Shown here: piece by piece, positions 1 to 9,163 of the stretch
Layout: each line of letters opens with the position of its first letter
How positions within the stretch are numbered: the first letter of the stretch is position 1
Source: Beijerinckiaceae bacterium RH AL1
GTDB taxonomy: Bacteria > Pseudomonadota > Alphaproteobacteria > Rhizobiales > Beijerinckiaceae
Assembly: GCA_901457705.2 (NCBI GenBank)
Contig: LR590083.2
Coordinates: forward strand, 2,666,597 to 2,730,596
DNA length: 64,000 bases
Direction: 5' to 3'
Program-made: the position numbers and the translations under genes
Notes under the pieces: model-generated
Database searches by the model: none
What the model was told of the DNA's origin: nothing
The model's input: the letters and a program-made list of their open reading frames with translations, nothing else

Positions 1-513
1 GGCGATGTCGCGGCCGGCGATCAGCGCCTTCACGGCGCGCACCTTCTCGGTGCAGGCGGGGATGTAGCTCTGGCCGCCGAAGCCGGGGTTCACGGTCATC
101 ACGAGCACGATGTCGACGAGGTCGAGCACGTGCGCGACGGCCTCGACGGGCGTCGCCGGGTTGATGACGACGCCAGGCCCCTTGCCGAGCTTGCGGATCG
201 TCTGCAGCGAGCGGTGCAGGTGCGGGCCGGCCTCGGCGTGGACGAGGATCGTGTCGGCGCCGGCCTCGGCGAAAGCCTCGAGGTAGGCGTCGACGGGGGC
301 GATCATCAGATGGACGTCGAACGGCTTCTTGGTGTGCGCGCGCATCGCCTTCACGACGGGCGGCCCGAAGGTGATGTTCGGCACGAAGTGCCCGTCCATC
401 ACGTCGAGATGCATGACGTCGGCGCCGGCCTTGTCGATGGCCTCGAGCTCGTCGGCAAGTCGCGCGAAATCGGCCGACAGGATCGAGGGCAGGATTTCGA
501 TGTTACCCGGCAT
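1..513 (-). CDS. rpe: Ribulose-phosphate 3-epimerase, 3' part outside window
   Basis: Interconverts D-ribulose 5-phosphate and D-xylulose 5-phosphate in the pentose phosphate and Calvin pathways (cytosolic TIM barrel). I translated the minus strand directly from ATG at 513: 171 codons are open to the window edge, so about 50 C-terminal residues are missing. The start reads MPGNIEILPSILSADFARLA. The metal and catalytic residues of the family are visible: His35 and Asp37 in MHLDVMDGHFVPN, His68 in FDVHLM, and the phosphate loop VNPGFGGQ near residue 141. It is last in a same-strand run with the thioesterase (64 bp gap) and the M16 pair. The second catalytic Asp would lie in the unseen part. Confidence 0.95.
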   Translation of the reverse strand, partial: MPGNIEILPSILSADFARLADELEAIDKAGADVMHLDVMDGHFVPNITFGPPVVKAMRAHTKKPFDVHLMIAPVDAYLEAFAEAGADTILVHAEAGPHLHRSLQTIRKLGKGPGVVINPATPVEAVAHVLDLVDIVLVMTVNPGFGGQSYIPACTEKVRAVKALIAGRDIA

Positions 514-577
514 TGGTCGCCTCCACGGCGAGCGGGCTAGCATGCGGCGCCGCCGCGGTCGACAGGGTCGCGCCGGC

Positions 578-1039
578 TCAGGCCGGGCGCGGCATCACCA
601 GAAGGCTCGACGTCGCGGAGGCCAGGAGGCGGCCCCGGCCGTCGAGCAGCTTCGCCTCCGCGAACGCGGCGCGGCGGCCGATGGAGGCGATGCGCCCCTC
701 GGCGCGGACGCGGCCGGTCTCCTTGGTCATCGCCCTGTGGTAGGCGACCTTCAGCTCGAGCGTGGTGTAGGCCTGGTCGGCGGCAAGCCGCGAGTGGCAG
801 GCGCAACCGCAGGCGGAATCGAGCAGCGTCGCGGCATAGCCGCCGTGCACCGTGCCGATCGGGTTGTAGGCGTGCGTGCCGGGCGTCGCCTCGAAGACGA
901 CGAAGCCTTCCTCGACATGCACGAGATCGAAGTCGAGCGTGATGCCGATGCCGGGCCGCTTGCCGGAGGCCATCCACGCCTTGAGCTGCTCGAGCCCGGT
1001 GAGGCCCTCGCCCAGCTCGGCGATCAGGTTGTCGCTCAC
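578..1039 (-). CDS. PaaI-family hotdog-fold thioesterase
   Basis: Predicted acyl-CoA thioesterase of the PaaI/4HBT hotdog superfamily, 153 residues with a GTG start. An in-frame start 87 bases upstream exists but would run deep into the M16 gene; GTG at 1039 lies 7 bp after the M16 stop and gives normal family length. The family signature is present: NPIGTVHGGYAATLLDSA at about residues 59-76, with the HGG turn and the Asp (residue 74) used for catalysis. The C-terminal strands YTTLELKVAYHRAM and EGRIASIGRRAAFAEAKL are typical. Substrate is unknown; PaaI-type enzymes remove dead-end aryl- or acyl-CoA. The position between M16 peptidases and rpe gives no pathway clue. Confidence 0.85.
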   Translation of the reverse strand: MSDNLIAELGEGLTGLEQLKAWMASGKRPGIGITLDFDLVHVEEGFVVFEATPGTHAYNPIGTVHGGYAATLLDSACGCACHSRLAADQAYTTLELKVAYHRAMTKETGRVRAEGRIASIGRRAAFAEAKLLDGRGRLLASATSSLLVMPRPA

Positions 1040-1046
1040 GCGGCGC

Positions 1047-2342
1047 TCAGAGCCCGACGGGCTTGCCGGCGACTGCGATGAGCAGGCTGCCGTCGCCGAG
1101 CAGGCGCTTGGCGGCCCGCGCGGCATCCTCGACGGTGACGGCGGCGATGCGCTCGTTGCGCGTGTCGAGACGCTCGACGCCGTAGCCGTCGAGCTGCAGC
1201 GAGACGAGATGGCCGGCGATCTTGCGCGAGGTGTCGAAGCGCAGCGCGTAAGAGCCGACGAGGTACATCTTCGCCTTCTCGAGCTCCTCCTCGCCGGTGC
1301 CGTCCTTGGCCATCAGGTCGATCTCGGCGCGGATCGTGTCGATCGCCTCGAGCGCGCGCTCGTTCTTGGTCGAGGTCGCGCCGACGAACATCGCGGCGTG
1401 CTCGAGGTCGGAGTTTTGCGAGTAGACGGAGTAGCAAAGGCCGCGCTTCTCGCGGACCTCCTTGTAGAGGCGCGAGGTGAAGCTGCCGGCGCCGAGGCAA
1501 TGATTGACGACCGTGCCCGCGTCGAAATCCGCATCGCCGCGCATAAAACCCTGGCGGCCGAAGCGGATCGTCGATTGCGGAACGTCGATCGTCGTCACGT
1601 GGCGCTCGCCGACGCCGGAGATCGTCACCGTCGGCACGGGCAGCAGCTCGGCCTTTGCCGGCAGCGGGCCGAACACGCGGTCGAGCTCGCGGCCCAGCGT
1701 CTCGGCGTCGATGGCGCCGACGACGGCCACGACGAGATTGTCGCGCGCCATGGTCTTCGTGCGCATCGCGACGAGGTCGTCGCGGGTGATCGTCGGCAGC
1801 ACGGCGAGGTCGCCGCGCACCGGGCGACCGTAGGGATGCTCGGGGTAGGAGTGGAGGCGGAAGAGCCGCGCCGCCGCCTGGTCGGGATCGTTCTGCTCGC
1901 GCCGCAGCGAGGCGGCGACCTGGCCGCGCACGCGCTCGACGGCCTCGGGCTCGAGCCGCGCCTCGGCGACGCTGTAGCCCAGAAGCTCGAAGGCGCGGGA
2001 CGCGTTGCGCGACAGCGTCTTCATGCGCCCGTGCAGGGCGTCGCGGTCGGCCGAGAACGACAGGTCGATCGCCTCGTCCTCGAGCGCCTGGTGGAAGGCG
2101 GCGCTATCGTAGGGGCCGGCGCCTTCGTCGAGCAGGCCGGCGAGCATCGTGCCGACGCCGGGCTTGTGCGCGGGGTCCTGCGCGGCGCCGCCGTGGAAGG
2201 CGAAGTTCACCGCGATCAGCGGGATCGCGTAGTCCTCGACGAGCCATGCCTCGATGCCGCCCGGCGAGCGCACCTTCTGCACGCGCGCGGCGCGGCTCTC
2301 GATGGCCACGGGAGAGATGAGCGTCTGCGTGCGTCCGGTCAT
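1047..2342 (-). CDS. M16 family peptidase-like protein, non-catalytic partner
   Basis: 431 residues, insulinase/M16 fold. The zinc motif HxxEH is absent: the corresponding helix reads GVGTMLAGLLDEG. The C-terminal half keeps the conserved substrate-binding segment FTSRLYKEVREKRGLCYSVY. That is the usual division of labour in M16B heterodimers, where one subunit holds zinc and the other completes the chamber. It starts at ATG 2342, 21 bp after the stop of the zinc-containing paralogue, so the two are probably co-translated. No signal peptide is seen. The pair is conserved next to lspA in many Hyphomicrobiales. In methylotrophs an M16B pair (PqqF/PqqG) trims PqqA, and a pqqA gene lies 26 kb away here, so that role is possible but unproven. 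Confidence 0.9.
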   Translation of the reverse strand: MTGRTQTLISPVAIESRAARVQKVRSPGGIEAWLVEDYAIPLIAVNFAFHGGAAQDPAHKPGVGTMLAGLLDEGAGPYDSAAFHQALEDEAIDLSFSADRDALHGRMKTLSRNASRAFELLGYSVAEARLEPEAVERVRGQVAASLRREQNDPDQAAARLFRLHSYPEHPYGRPVRGDLAVLPTITRDDLVAMRTKTMARDNLVVAVVGAIDAETLGRELDRVFGPLPAKAELLPVPTVTISGVGERHVTTIDVPQSTIRFGRQGFMRGDADFDAGTVVNHCLGAGSFTSRLYKEVREKRGLCYSVYSQNSDLEHAAMFVGATSTKNERALEAIDTIRAEIDLMAKDGTGEEELEKAKMYLVGSYALRFDTSRKIAGHLVSLQLDGYGVERLDTRNERIAAVTVEDAARAAKRLLGDGSLLIAVAGKPVGL

Positions 2343-2363
2343 GTCGGGCTTTCGATCTGGAGA

Positions 2364-3716
2364 TCAGGCGGCGGCCGGCTCTGCCGGGAGCAGGTAGCCG
2401 GAGACGCCGCGCTTGCGGTCGAGGTAGGCGGCGGCCTTGCGGACGTCCTCGGCGGTCACGGCCTCGATCCGGTCCGGCCACGCCGCGATGTCCTCGAGCG
2501 TCAGGCCCGTCGTCAGCGAGCTGCCGTACCAGTTGGCAAGCGTCATCTGGCTGTCGCGCGCGTAGATCGCCTCGGCGACGAGGCGCGTCTTGGCGCGGGT
2601 GAGCGCGGCCTCGTCGAAGCCGGTCTCGGCGACGCGCTTCACGACGGCCTCGATCGCGGCGTCGAGCCGCTCGAGCGACACGCCCTCGGCCGGCACGGCG
2701 TAGAGATAGAAGCGCGTCTCGTCGAGCGCGGTGCCCATGTAGTGGGCGCCGGCGGCGACCGCGATCTTGTCCTGCATGACGAGCGTCTTGAACAGCAGGC
2801 TCGTCTGGCCGCCGCCGAGCAGGAAGGACAGGACCTCGAGCGCCTCGGCCTCGCCCGGCTTGGCGGTGCGATAGGACGGCACGAGGTGCAGGCGCTGGAA
2901 GCGCGGCTGCTCGACCTTCTCGTCGGCGAGCGAGACCTGGCGATGCGTCGTCGGGCGCGGCTCCTGCGGGCGGGCGCGCTGCGGCGGCGCGCCGAACGGC
3001 GGCACCGGGCCGTACACCTGCTTCGCCAGCTCGATCGTCGCCTGCGGCTCGACGTCGCCCGCCACGATGAGGATCGCGTTCTCCGGCGTGTAGAAGCGCT
3101 CGTAGTACTTGAACGCGTCGGTGCGATCGAGGCCTTCGATCTCGTGCGCCCAGCCGATCACCGGCTTGCCGTAGGGGTGCGTCGTGTAGAGTGCAGCCTG
3201 CACCGCCTCGTCGAGGATCTCGCCGGGGTCGGAATCGGTGCGCATGCGGCGCTCCTCCTCGACGACGTTGCGCTCGGGCGAGACCACGTCGTCGGTAAGG
3301 ACGAGGTTCTTCATCCGGTCCGCCTCGTATTCCATGCAGGTCGCGAGGTGCTCCTTCGGGATGCGCTGGAAGTAGGCGGTGAAGTCGTTCGACGTGAACG
3401 CGTTCTCCTGGCCGCCGAGATCGGACACCAGCTCGGAGAACTTGCCGGCCGGGTGCTTCTCGGTGCCCTTGAACATCAGGTGCTCGAGGAAATGCGCGAT
3501 GCCGGACTTGCCGACCGGATCGTCGGCCGAGCCGTTGCGATACCACACCATGTGCGTGCAGATCGGCGCGCGGTGATCCGGGATCACCACGACCTCCATG
3601 CCGTTGTCGAGCTTGCCCTGGACGATCGCGGTGTCGGCGTCGCTCCCGCGGCTGGCGCCGTCATGGCCGGGGGTGAGGCCTGGAGCGCCGCGCAGCGCGG
3701 CCGAACCGTCGTGCAT
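2364..3716 (-). CDS. M16 family zinc metallopeptidase (catalytic subunit)
   Basis: 450 residues from ATG 3716; in-frame sequence upstream to 4028 overlaps the neighbouring gene and looks non-coding. The inverted zinc motif is intact: HFLEHLMFKGTEKHP begins at His75 (His75, Glu78, His79), and the distal glutamate lies in RNVVEEERRMRTDSDP at about residues 149-164, the usual spacing of some 76 residues. ENAFTSNDFTAYF is also canonical. It probably degrades peptides as a heterodimer with the downstream non-catalytic paralogue. The first 30 residues are low-complexity and not a clear signal peptide, so location is uncertain (cytosol or periplasm). Order is lspA, small exported protein, this gene, partner. 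Confidence 0.92.
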   Translation of the reverse strand: MHDGSAALRGAPGLTPGHDGASRGSDADTAIVQGKLDNGMEVVVIPDHRAPICTHMVWYRNGSADDPVGKSGIAHFLEHLMFKGTEKHPAGKFSELVSDLGGQENAFTSNDFTAYFQRIPKEHLATCMEYEADRMKNLVLTDDVVSPERNVVEEERRMRTDSDPGEILDEAVQAALYTTHPYGKPVIGWAHEIEGLDRTDAFKYYERFYTPENAILIVAGDVEPQATIELAKQVYGPVPPFGAPPQRARPQEPRPTTHRQVSLADEKVEQPRFQRLHLVPSYRTAKPGEAEALEVLSFLLGGGQTSLLFKTLVMQDKIAVAAGAHYMGTALDETRFYLYAVPAEGVSLERLDAAIEAVVKRVAETGFDEAALTRAKTRLVAEAIYARDSQMTLANWYGSSLTTGLTLEDIAAWPDRIEAVTAEDVRKAAAYLDRKRGVSGYLLPAEPAAA

Positions 3717-3858
3717 GAATGCCACCTTCGCGTGGCCGGGCGCACCGCCATCCGGCGCGCCGTACCGGCCCGATCGCCTGATATAAGACCTGGGGCGCGG
3801 ACACGCACCCTCAAAAAGGTCGCGGACGATCGTCGGCCCCGGTGGCGGGGCGCTAAGC

Positions 3859-4347
3859 CTACTGCGAGGCGAGGTCCGGCGTGCGCCGCTTGGCGACGTG
3901 GCGGTGACGGCCCGGCTTGTCGGCGACGTCCCGCGCCTTGCGCGGCAGATCGGACGTCGGATCGGGGCCAAGCTGGCTCGGGTCGCGCATGCCGGCAGGC
4001 GGATCGACGAGATAGGTGCGCCCGGCAAGCCCGGAGACGTTGGCGCCGGGATCGTACGGTGGAACGGGGCGGCGCGAGTCGGTCAGCGCCTTGCGGCGGT
4101 TGGCCGTGTCCGTGTCGACGACGGGCAGCCCCGGGCCGGAGCCGGGCGGCGGCAGCGTGTCGTTCGGCGGCACGACGAGCGGAGGCCGCTCGGTGAAATC
4201 CATCGGCGCACGCGACGGGCCCATGCCCAGCGAGTTGCGCATGTCCTGGAACTGATCGACGACACCGCCGAACTGCGCCGCGGCGGGGAGCGCGGAGGCG
4301 GTCAGGAGGAGGGTCGCCAGAACGGGCGAGAGGATGGCGCGCGGCAT
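3859..4347 (-). CDS. Small exported protein, DUF3035-like
   Basis: 162 residues from ATG 4347. The N-terminus MPRAILSPVLATLLLTASA followed by LPAAAQ is a good Sec signal peptide with an AxA-type cleavage site; there is no lipobox cysteine. The mature part is short, polar and proline-rich, with ERPPLVVPPNDTLPPPGSG near residues 48-66. That resembles the PLV(I)PPxxxLxPP motif of DUF3035 alphaproteobacterial envelope proteins, which are typically encoded just after lspA. I recall that family being linked to outer-membrane assembly (BamF-like), but here the usual lipidation is missing, so treat it only as a DUF3035-like periplasmic or envelope protein. It starts 73 bp after the lspA stop, in the same strand. 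Confidence 0.7.
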   Translation of the reverse strand: MPRAILSPVLATLLLTASALPAAAQFGGVVDQFQDMRNSLGMGPSRAPMDFTERPPLVVPPNDTLPPPGSGPGLPVVDTDTANRRKALTDSRRPVPPYDPGANVSGLAGRTYLVDPPAGMRDPSQLGPDPTSDLPRKARDVADKPGRHRHVAKRRTPDLASQ

Positions 4348-4420
4348 GCTGTGCTTCCCAAGAGACGCGCACCCGAAGACGCGCGGTGTCCATGACGCCT
4401 TGCCGGACGACAACGGCAAT

Positions 4421-4912
4421 TTAGAGGCTGGGCTCGGCCGTGGCCGGCCGCGCGAGGACGAACGAGTCGACGAGCAGCAGCGCGACGCCGACCACGATCG
4501 CCACATCGGCCAGGTTGAAGACGTACCAGTGGAAGCCGCCGACGTGGAAATAGTAGAAATCGGCCACCCAGCCGTAGGCGAACCGGTCGATCGCGTTGCC
4601 GAGCGCGCCGCCGAGCACGAGGCCGAGGCCGAGCGCCGGCAGCCGCGTCGGCGTGCGCCACAGCCACACGCCGATCCCGAGCGTCGCCGCCAGCGTGAAC
4701 GCGACGAGCGCCCAGCGCGCGCCGGGGCTGTGCGCCGGCAGCAGCGAATACGAGATGCCCGGGTTCTTCGCGAAGACGACGTCGAGCACCGGCGCGAGCC
4801 GCACCGGGGCGTGCGCCGCGATGTCGTAGACGTTCATGAGCCAGAGCTTGTTGGCCTGGTCGACGACGAGCGTCAGCGCGCCGACGAGGAAGCCCAGGAG
4901 GCGCGGGCTCAC
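4421..4912 (-). CDS. lspA: Lipoprotein signal peptidase (signal peptidase II)
   Basis: Inner-membrane aspartyl protease that cleaves prolipoprotein signal peptides after lipidation. 163 residues with four hydrophobic segments (about 4-20, 66-86, 92-108, 132-152). The two catalytic aspartates are visible: Asp109 in LGGALGNAIDR and Asp136 in WYVFNLADVAI. DQANK near residue 18 is the usual first-helix motif. The start ATG lies 4 bp downstream of the ileS stop, the classic ileS-lspA arrangement, so translation is probably coupled. Confidence 0.97.
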   Translation of the reverse strand: MSPRLLGFLVGALTLVVDQANKLWLMNVYDIAAHAPVRLAPVLDVVFAKNPGISYSLLPAHSPGARWALVAFTLAATLGIGVWLWRTPTRLPALGLGLVLGGALGNAIDRFAYGWVADFYYFHVGGFHWYVFNLADVAIVVGVALLLVDSFVLARPATAEPSL

Positions 4913-4916
4913 GTCC

Positions 4917-7877
4917 TCACGCCAGCCGCCCGGCCGCCTTCAGCTCGCGCAGCGCCTCGGCGTCGCGCGGCGTCACCTCCGGGAACTCGGCGTCGGTGCC
5001 GACGAGCGGCGAGAAGCGCCAGGAGCGCGCGCATTTGGTGCCCGGCGCGCGGCGCACCACGACCGCGACGTCGGGCAAACCCGGCAGGCGGAACGCGTCC
5101 GCCGGCCCGGCCCCGACCTCGATCACGATGTCGGACGTGATGCAGACGTCGGCGAAGTCGACGCTGGCGAGCAGGTCGCGCAGCTCCGGCTTCGCGACAT
5201 AGACCACGGGCGCCGCCTCGAGCGAGGCGCCGATCGTCTTCTCGGCGCGGGCGATCTCCAGCGCCCCGGTCACCACGGCACGCGCGGCGCGGATGCTGAT
5301 CCAGCGATCGATCGTTTCCGGTGCCTGCCAATCGGCGGGGATTTTTGGGAACGGCTCCAGATGCACCGAGGTCGCGTCGGGGTAGCGCGCAAGCCACGCC
5401 TCCTCCGCCGTGAAGCAGAGGATCGGCGCCAGCCACAGCGTCACGCAGCGAAAGATCTGCTCGATCGTCTCGAGCGCATCGCGACGGCGCCGGCTGGAGA
5501 TCGGATCGCAGTAGAGCGCGTCCTTGCGGATGTCGAAGTAGAACGCCGACAGGTCCGTGTTGAGGAACAGGCTGAGACGCGAGACGACGCGCTTGTAGTC
5601 GAACGCGGCATAGGCCTCGCGCACCTCGCGGTCGAGCTCGTAGAGCCGGTGGCGCATGTAGCGCTCCAGCTCGTCGCTCTCGCCGGCCGGCGGCGGCCCC
5701 TCGTAGTGGCCGAGCGCGCCGAGCATCCAGCGGATCGTGTTGCGCAGCTTCTTGTACGTCTCGACGAAGGTTTTGAGGATTTCCGGCCCGATGCGCAGGT
5801 CGTCGGAATAGTCCGACGCCGCCACCCACAGGCGCAGGATGTCGGCACCGGAATCCTTGATCACCGACTGCGGCGCCGTGACGTTGCCGGCGCTCTTCGA
5901 CATCTTGCGCCCCTGCTCGTCGAGCACGAAGCCGTGGGTGAGCACCACATCGAACGGTGCGCGGCCCCGCGTGCCGCACGCTTCCAGCAACGACGAGTGG
6001 AACCAGCCGCGATGCTGGTCGGAGCCTTCGAGATACATGACCTCGTCGTGCCCCTCCGGCGCGCGCCTGATGCCGGCGAGGCCGGGGAATTGTTTGGCAT
6101 CCCCCATCGTGAAGGCGTGCGTCGACCCGGAGTCGAACCAGACGTCGAGGACGTCGTCGACCTTCGTCCAGTCCTCGCTGGCCCGCTCGCCCAGGAAGCG
6201 CTCGCGCGCCCCCTCCGCGTACCAGGCGTCGGCGCCCTCCTCCGCGAAGGCGGCGAGGATGCGGGCGTTCACCTCGGGGTCGACGAGCGGCTTCGAGTTC
6301 TTGTCGACGAAGATGGCGATCGGCACGCCCCAGGCGCGCTGGCGCGACACCACCCAGTCCGGCCGGTTGGCGATCATCCCCTTGATGCGGTTCTCGCCCG
6401 CCTCCGGCACCCAGCGGGTGCGCGCGATCTCCTCCAGCGCGATGCCGCGCAGGGTGGGCTGGTTACTCCCTTCTCCCGCCTGCGGGAGAAAGAAGGGCGC
6501 GTCCAGCGCGATGAACCACTGCGGCGTGTTGCGGAAGATCAGCGGCTTCTTCGAGCGCCAGGAATGCGGATACTGGTGTTTCAGCCGCCCGCGCGCGACG
6601 AGGTTGCCGCTCTCGATCAGCGCCTTGATGATCGCCTCGTTGGCGTCGCCCTTGTTGCCCTTGTCGTCGATGACGCGGCGCCCGCCGAAGCCCGGCGCCT
6701 CCGCGGTGAGGAAGCCGTCGGCATCGACGGTGTAGGGAATGCGCGGGTCTATGCCGCGCTCGCGCAGCATGCGGTTCGACGCCATCCAGATGTCGAAGTC
6801 GTCGCGCCCGTGCGAGGGCGCGGTGTGCACGAAGCCCGTGCCGGCCTCGTCGGTGACGTGGTCGCCGTCGAGCAGCGGCACCTTGAAGCCGTAGCCGGCG
6901 GCAGCCAGCGGATGCGCCGCCGTCAAACCGTCGAGCTCGGCGGCGGTGATCGCGCGCACCTTCTCGAAGCCCTCGACCTTCGCCGACTTGAACACGCTCT
7001 CCGCGAGCGCATCGGCCAGCAGGTAGGTCGCGCCCACCTTCGCCCAATTGCCGTCCGGCGCCGCCGTGACGCGATAGAGGCCATACGGAATGCGCGACGA
7101 GAAGCAGACGGCGCGGTTGGCCGGGATCGTCCAGGGCGTCGTCGTCCAGATCACCACGCTCGCGTCGGCCAGATCGCCCTTGCCGTCGAGCGGGAACGCC
7201 ACAAACACCGTGTCGCTCACGTGGTCCTCGTACTCGACCTCGGCCTCGGCCAGCGCGGTCTTCTCCACCACGCTCCACATCACCGGCTTCGAGCCGCGGT
7301 AGAGTAGCCCGTTCTCGGCGAACTTCAGGATCTCGGCGGCGATCGTCGCCTCGGCGGGATAGGCCATCGTCTCGTAGGGGTGCGCCCAGTCGCCGGTGAC
7401 GCCGAGGCGCTTGAACTCCTCGCGCTGGATGTCGACCCAGCGCGCCGCGAACGCGCGGCACTGGCGGCGGAACTCGACGATCGGCACCGCATCCTTGTTC
7501 TGGCCCTTGGCGCGATACTCCTCCTCGATCTTCCACTCGATCGGCAGGCCGTGGCAGTCCCAGCCCGGCACGTAGTTCGAGTCCTTGCCGCTCATCTGCT
7601 GCGAGCGGGTGACGAGGTCCTTCAGGATCTTGTTGAGCGCGTGCCCGATGTGGATGTTGCCGTTGGCGTAGGGCGGCCCGTCGTGCAGCACGAACTTTTC
7701 GCGCCGCTGCCCCGCCGCGCGCAGGCGGCCGTAGAGGTCGATCTCGGCCCAGCGCGCGAGAATCTCCGGCTCCTTCTTCGGCAGGCCGGCGCGCATGGGA
7801 AAGTCGGTCTTCGGCAGGAAGAGGGTCGTCGAGTAGTCGAGCGTGCCCGCGGGCACGGCTGTCTCAGGGCGGTTCAT
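4917..7877 (-). CDS. ileS: Isoleucyl-tRNA synthetase
   Basis: Class I synthetase charging tRNA-Ile, cytosolic, 986 residues from ATG 7877 ([15 protein letters not shown]); a 25-residue upstream extension is open but lacks homologous character. The ATP-binding signatures are intact: [18 protein letters not shown] with HIGH at 76-79 and KMSKS at 658-662. The editing domain lies between. The C-terminal zinc finger is degenerate: [13 protein letters not shown] keeps one cysteine and the second CxxC is absent, which I believe is usual in this order. An oddity is that residues 462-470 (FFLPQAGEG) are encoded by a genomic palindromic repeat lying in frame in a variable loop. lspA follows after 4 bp. 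Confidence 0.97.
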   Translation of the reverse strand: MNRPETAVPAGTLDYSTTLFLPKTDFPMRAGLPKKEPEILARWAEIDLYGRLRAAGQRREKFVLHDGPPYANGNIHIGHALNKILKDLVTRSQQMSGKDSNYVPGWDCHGLPIEWKIEEEYRAKGQNKDAVPIVEFRRQCRAFAARWVDIQREEFKRLGVTGDWAHPYETMAYPAEATIAAEILKFAENGLLYRGSKPVMWSVVEKTALAEAEVEYEDHVSDTVFVAFPLDGKGDLADASVVIWTTTPWTIPANRAVCFSSRIPYGLYRVTAAPDGNWAKVGATYLLADALAESVFKSAKVEGFEKVRAITAAELDGLTAAHPLAAAGYGFKVPLLDGDHVTDEAGTGFVHTAPSHGRDDFDIWMASNRMLRERGIDPRIPYTVDADGFLTAEAPGFGGRRVIDDKGNKGDANEAIIKALIESGNLVARGRLKHQYPHSWRSKKPLIFRNTPQWFIALDAPFFLPQAGEGSNQPTLRGIALEEIARTRWVPEAGENRIKGMIANRPDWVVSRQRAWGVPIAIFVDKNSKPLVDPEVNARILAAFAEEGADAWYAEGARERFLGERASEDWTKVDDVLDVWFDSGSTHAFTMGDAKQFPGLAGIRRAPEGHDEVMYLEGSDQHRGWFHSSLLEACGTRGRAPFDVVLTHGFVLDEQGRKMSKSAGNVTAPQSVIKDSGADILRLWVAASDYSDDLRIGPEILKTFVETYKKLRNTIRWMLGALGHYEGPPPAGESDELERYMRHRLYELDREVREAYAAFDYKRVVSRLSLFLNTDLSAFYFDIRKDALYCDPISSRRRRDALETIEQIFRCVTLWLAPILCFTAEEAWLARYPDATSVHLEPFPKIPADWQAPETIDRWISIRAARAVVTGALEIARAEKTIGASLEAAPVVYVAKPELRDLLASVDFADVCITSDIVIEVGAGPADAFRLPGLPDVAVVVRRAPGTKCARSWRFSPLVGTDAEFPEVTPRDAEALRELKAAGRLA
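6469..6496. repeat. In-frame palindromic repeat inside ileS
   Basis: A CTTCTCCCGC-cc/tg-GCGGGAGAA palindrome of the same family as those at 10.9-11.8, 23.1 and 38.2 kb, with a small extra AGAAGG duplication on one side. It lies within ileS without breaking the frame and encodes FFLPQAGEG. The flanking protein sequence (QWFIALDAP before, [17 protein letters not shown] after) continues the synthetase alignment, so the palindrome sits in a loop. Confidence 0.85.
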
Positions 7878-7984
7878 GTCTTTGGTCTTCGGCGGGAAGG
7901 TGGCCTTGTAGCAAGGCTTTTTCGCGTAAGAAAGTTTGCGGGCGAGCCGCACGGCCTTAGCCGGGCCGAGATCGAGGTGCTCTC

Positions 7985-8194
7985 ATGGGCAGAGAAGTCC
8001 CAAAGCTGAAGACCGACGCGGACGCCGAACGCTTCCTCGCGCAGGACCTGTCCGATCTCGACTTTTCCCACTTCAAGCCGGTGACGTTCGAGCTCGAGCC
8101 GAAAAACGAGCGCATCGCCATGCGGCTGCCTGCGGCCGTTCTGCGCGCCCTACGTCAGACCCTCGAGCGCGCGCTGACGAAGCGGGCATCGTAG
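7985..8194 (+). CDS. CopG/BrnA-type antitoxin without adjacent toxin
   Basis: 69 residues. The core DLSDLDFSHFKPVTFELEP, followed by KNERIAMRLPAAVLRAL, matches the CopG_antitoxin/BrnA family, in which the C-terminal part forms a ribbon-helix-helix DNA-binding dimer. In that family the gene normally follows a BrnT or other small RNase toxin by a few bases or an overlap. Here the only upstream space is 107 bp to the divergent ileS start, and the next gene downstream is a transglycosylase, so no toxin partner is encoded nearby. It could be a solitary regulator or a relic whose toxin was lost. Confidence 0.85.
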   Translation: MGREVPKLKTDADAERFLAQDLSDLDFSHFKPVTFELEPKNERIAMRLPAAVLRALRQTLERALTKRAS

Positions 8195-8278
8195 CAGCGG
8201 ACCGCCTGCGCCCTGCACGCGAAACCTTGATCCCGCCCACCCTGGACGCCGCCCACAATTCGCGCTTTGCCTCGCCGC

Positions 8279-9163
8279 ATGCGTGCGCTCGCCCTGCTTC
8301 CGCTCCTCGCCACGGCTCTTGCAGCGGGGGCGCGCGCCGAGGCACCCGCCACCCCGGCCACGCCCAAGCCGCCGGCGAGCGCGCCGGCGCGCACGCTCTG
8401 CCAGGCGATCGAGGCGGCGGCGAAGCGCAACGGCCTGCCCTACCCCTTCTTCACCCGCCTCATCTGGCAGGAAAGTCGGTTCGATCCCGCCGCGGTGAGC
8501 CCGGCGGGCGCGCAGGGCGTCGCGCAGTTCATGCCCGGCACGGCGGCCGAGCGCGGCCTCGCCGACCCGTTCGAGGCGACGCGGGCGCTCGACGAATCCG
8601 CCGCCTACCTCAAGGAGCTACGCGAAAGGTTTGGCAACCTCGGGCTCGCCGCGGCGGCCTACAACGCCGGCCCCGGCCGCGTCGGCCGCTGGCTCGCCGG
8701 CAGCGCCGGCCTGCCCGCCGAGACCGTCGGCTATGTCGAGATCGTCACCGGCCACGCCGCCTTCGAGTGGCGCGGGCCGTTTCTCGGGGCGGCCAAGCCG
8801 CCGGAGCTCGCGCCGGAGCCCGGCTTCTCCTGCCTCGCCTTCGCCGGCGACGCCGGCCGCCGCCGCGCGCCGCCGGTGCCGGACGAGCCCGGCGCGCCGC
8901 CGCCGAAGCGCTGGTCGGTGATCCTCGTCGCCAGCTACAACAAGGCGGCCGTGCTCGCCGAATGGCAGCTGCAGCGGGCCCGCCACGCCGAGACGCTCGC
9001 CGCCCAGATGCCGGTGCTGCGCCGCCGTCACCTCGGCGGCCTGCCGGCGAAGAAGTTCGTGATGCAGATCGAGGCGGATGATCGTTCGGCCTCCAACAAG
9101 CTGTGCACGAGCCTGCTCGCCCAGGGCGGCAACTGCGTGGTGCTGCGCAACATGCTGCGGTGA
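8279..9163 (+). CDS. Lytic transglycosylase, SLT domain, with SPOR-like C-terminus
   Basis: 294 residues from ATG 8279; a TTG 12 bases upstream is in frame but the ATG gives a clean signal peptide (MRALALLPLLATALAAGARA). The SLT/lysozyme-like domain (about 40-165) has the catalytic glutamate Glu65 in IWQESRFDP, then GAQGVAQFMPGTA and AAYNAGPGRVGRW, the canonical family-1 motifs. It cleaves peptidoglycan glycan strands in the periplasm to 1,6-anhydro products. The C-terminal 85 residues (KRWSVILVASYNKAAVLAEW to the end GGNCVVLRNMLR) resemble a SPOR-type peptidoglycan-binding fold, which is inference. Its neighbours do not suggest a specific process. Confidence 0.92.
   Translation: MRALALLPLLATALAAGARAEAPATPATPKPPASAPARTLCQAIEAAAKRNGLPYPFFTRLIWQESRFDPAAVSPAGAQGVAQFMPGTAAERGLADPFEATRALDESAAYLKELRERFGNLGLAAAAYNAGPGRVGRWLAGSAGLPAETVGYVEIVTGHAAFEWRGPFLGAAKPPELAPEPGFSCLAFAGDAGRRRAPPVPDEPGAPPPKRWSVILVASYNKAAVLAEWQLQRARHAETLAAQMPVLRRRHLGGLPAKKFVMQIEADDRSASNKLCTSLLAQGGNCVVLRNMLR

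Noticed and set aside
876-4196. 1106-codon open frame opposite the M16 genes
   Set aside because: Arg/Gly/Asp-rich composition typical of antisense frames in high-GC genes. The opposite strand encodes clear M16 peptidases and other conserved proteins.
4836-7307. 823-codon plus-strand frame opposite ileS
   Set aside because: Entirely antisense to a conserved synthetase; no family motifs.
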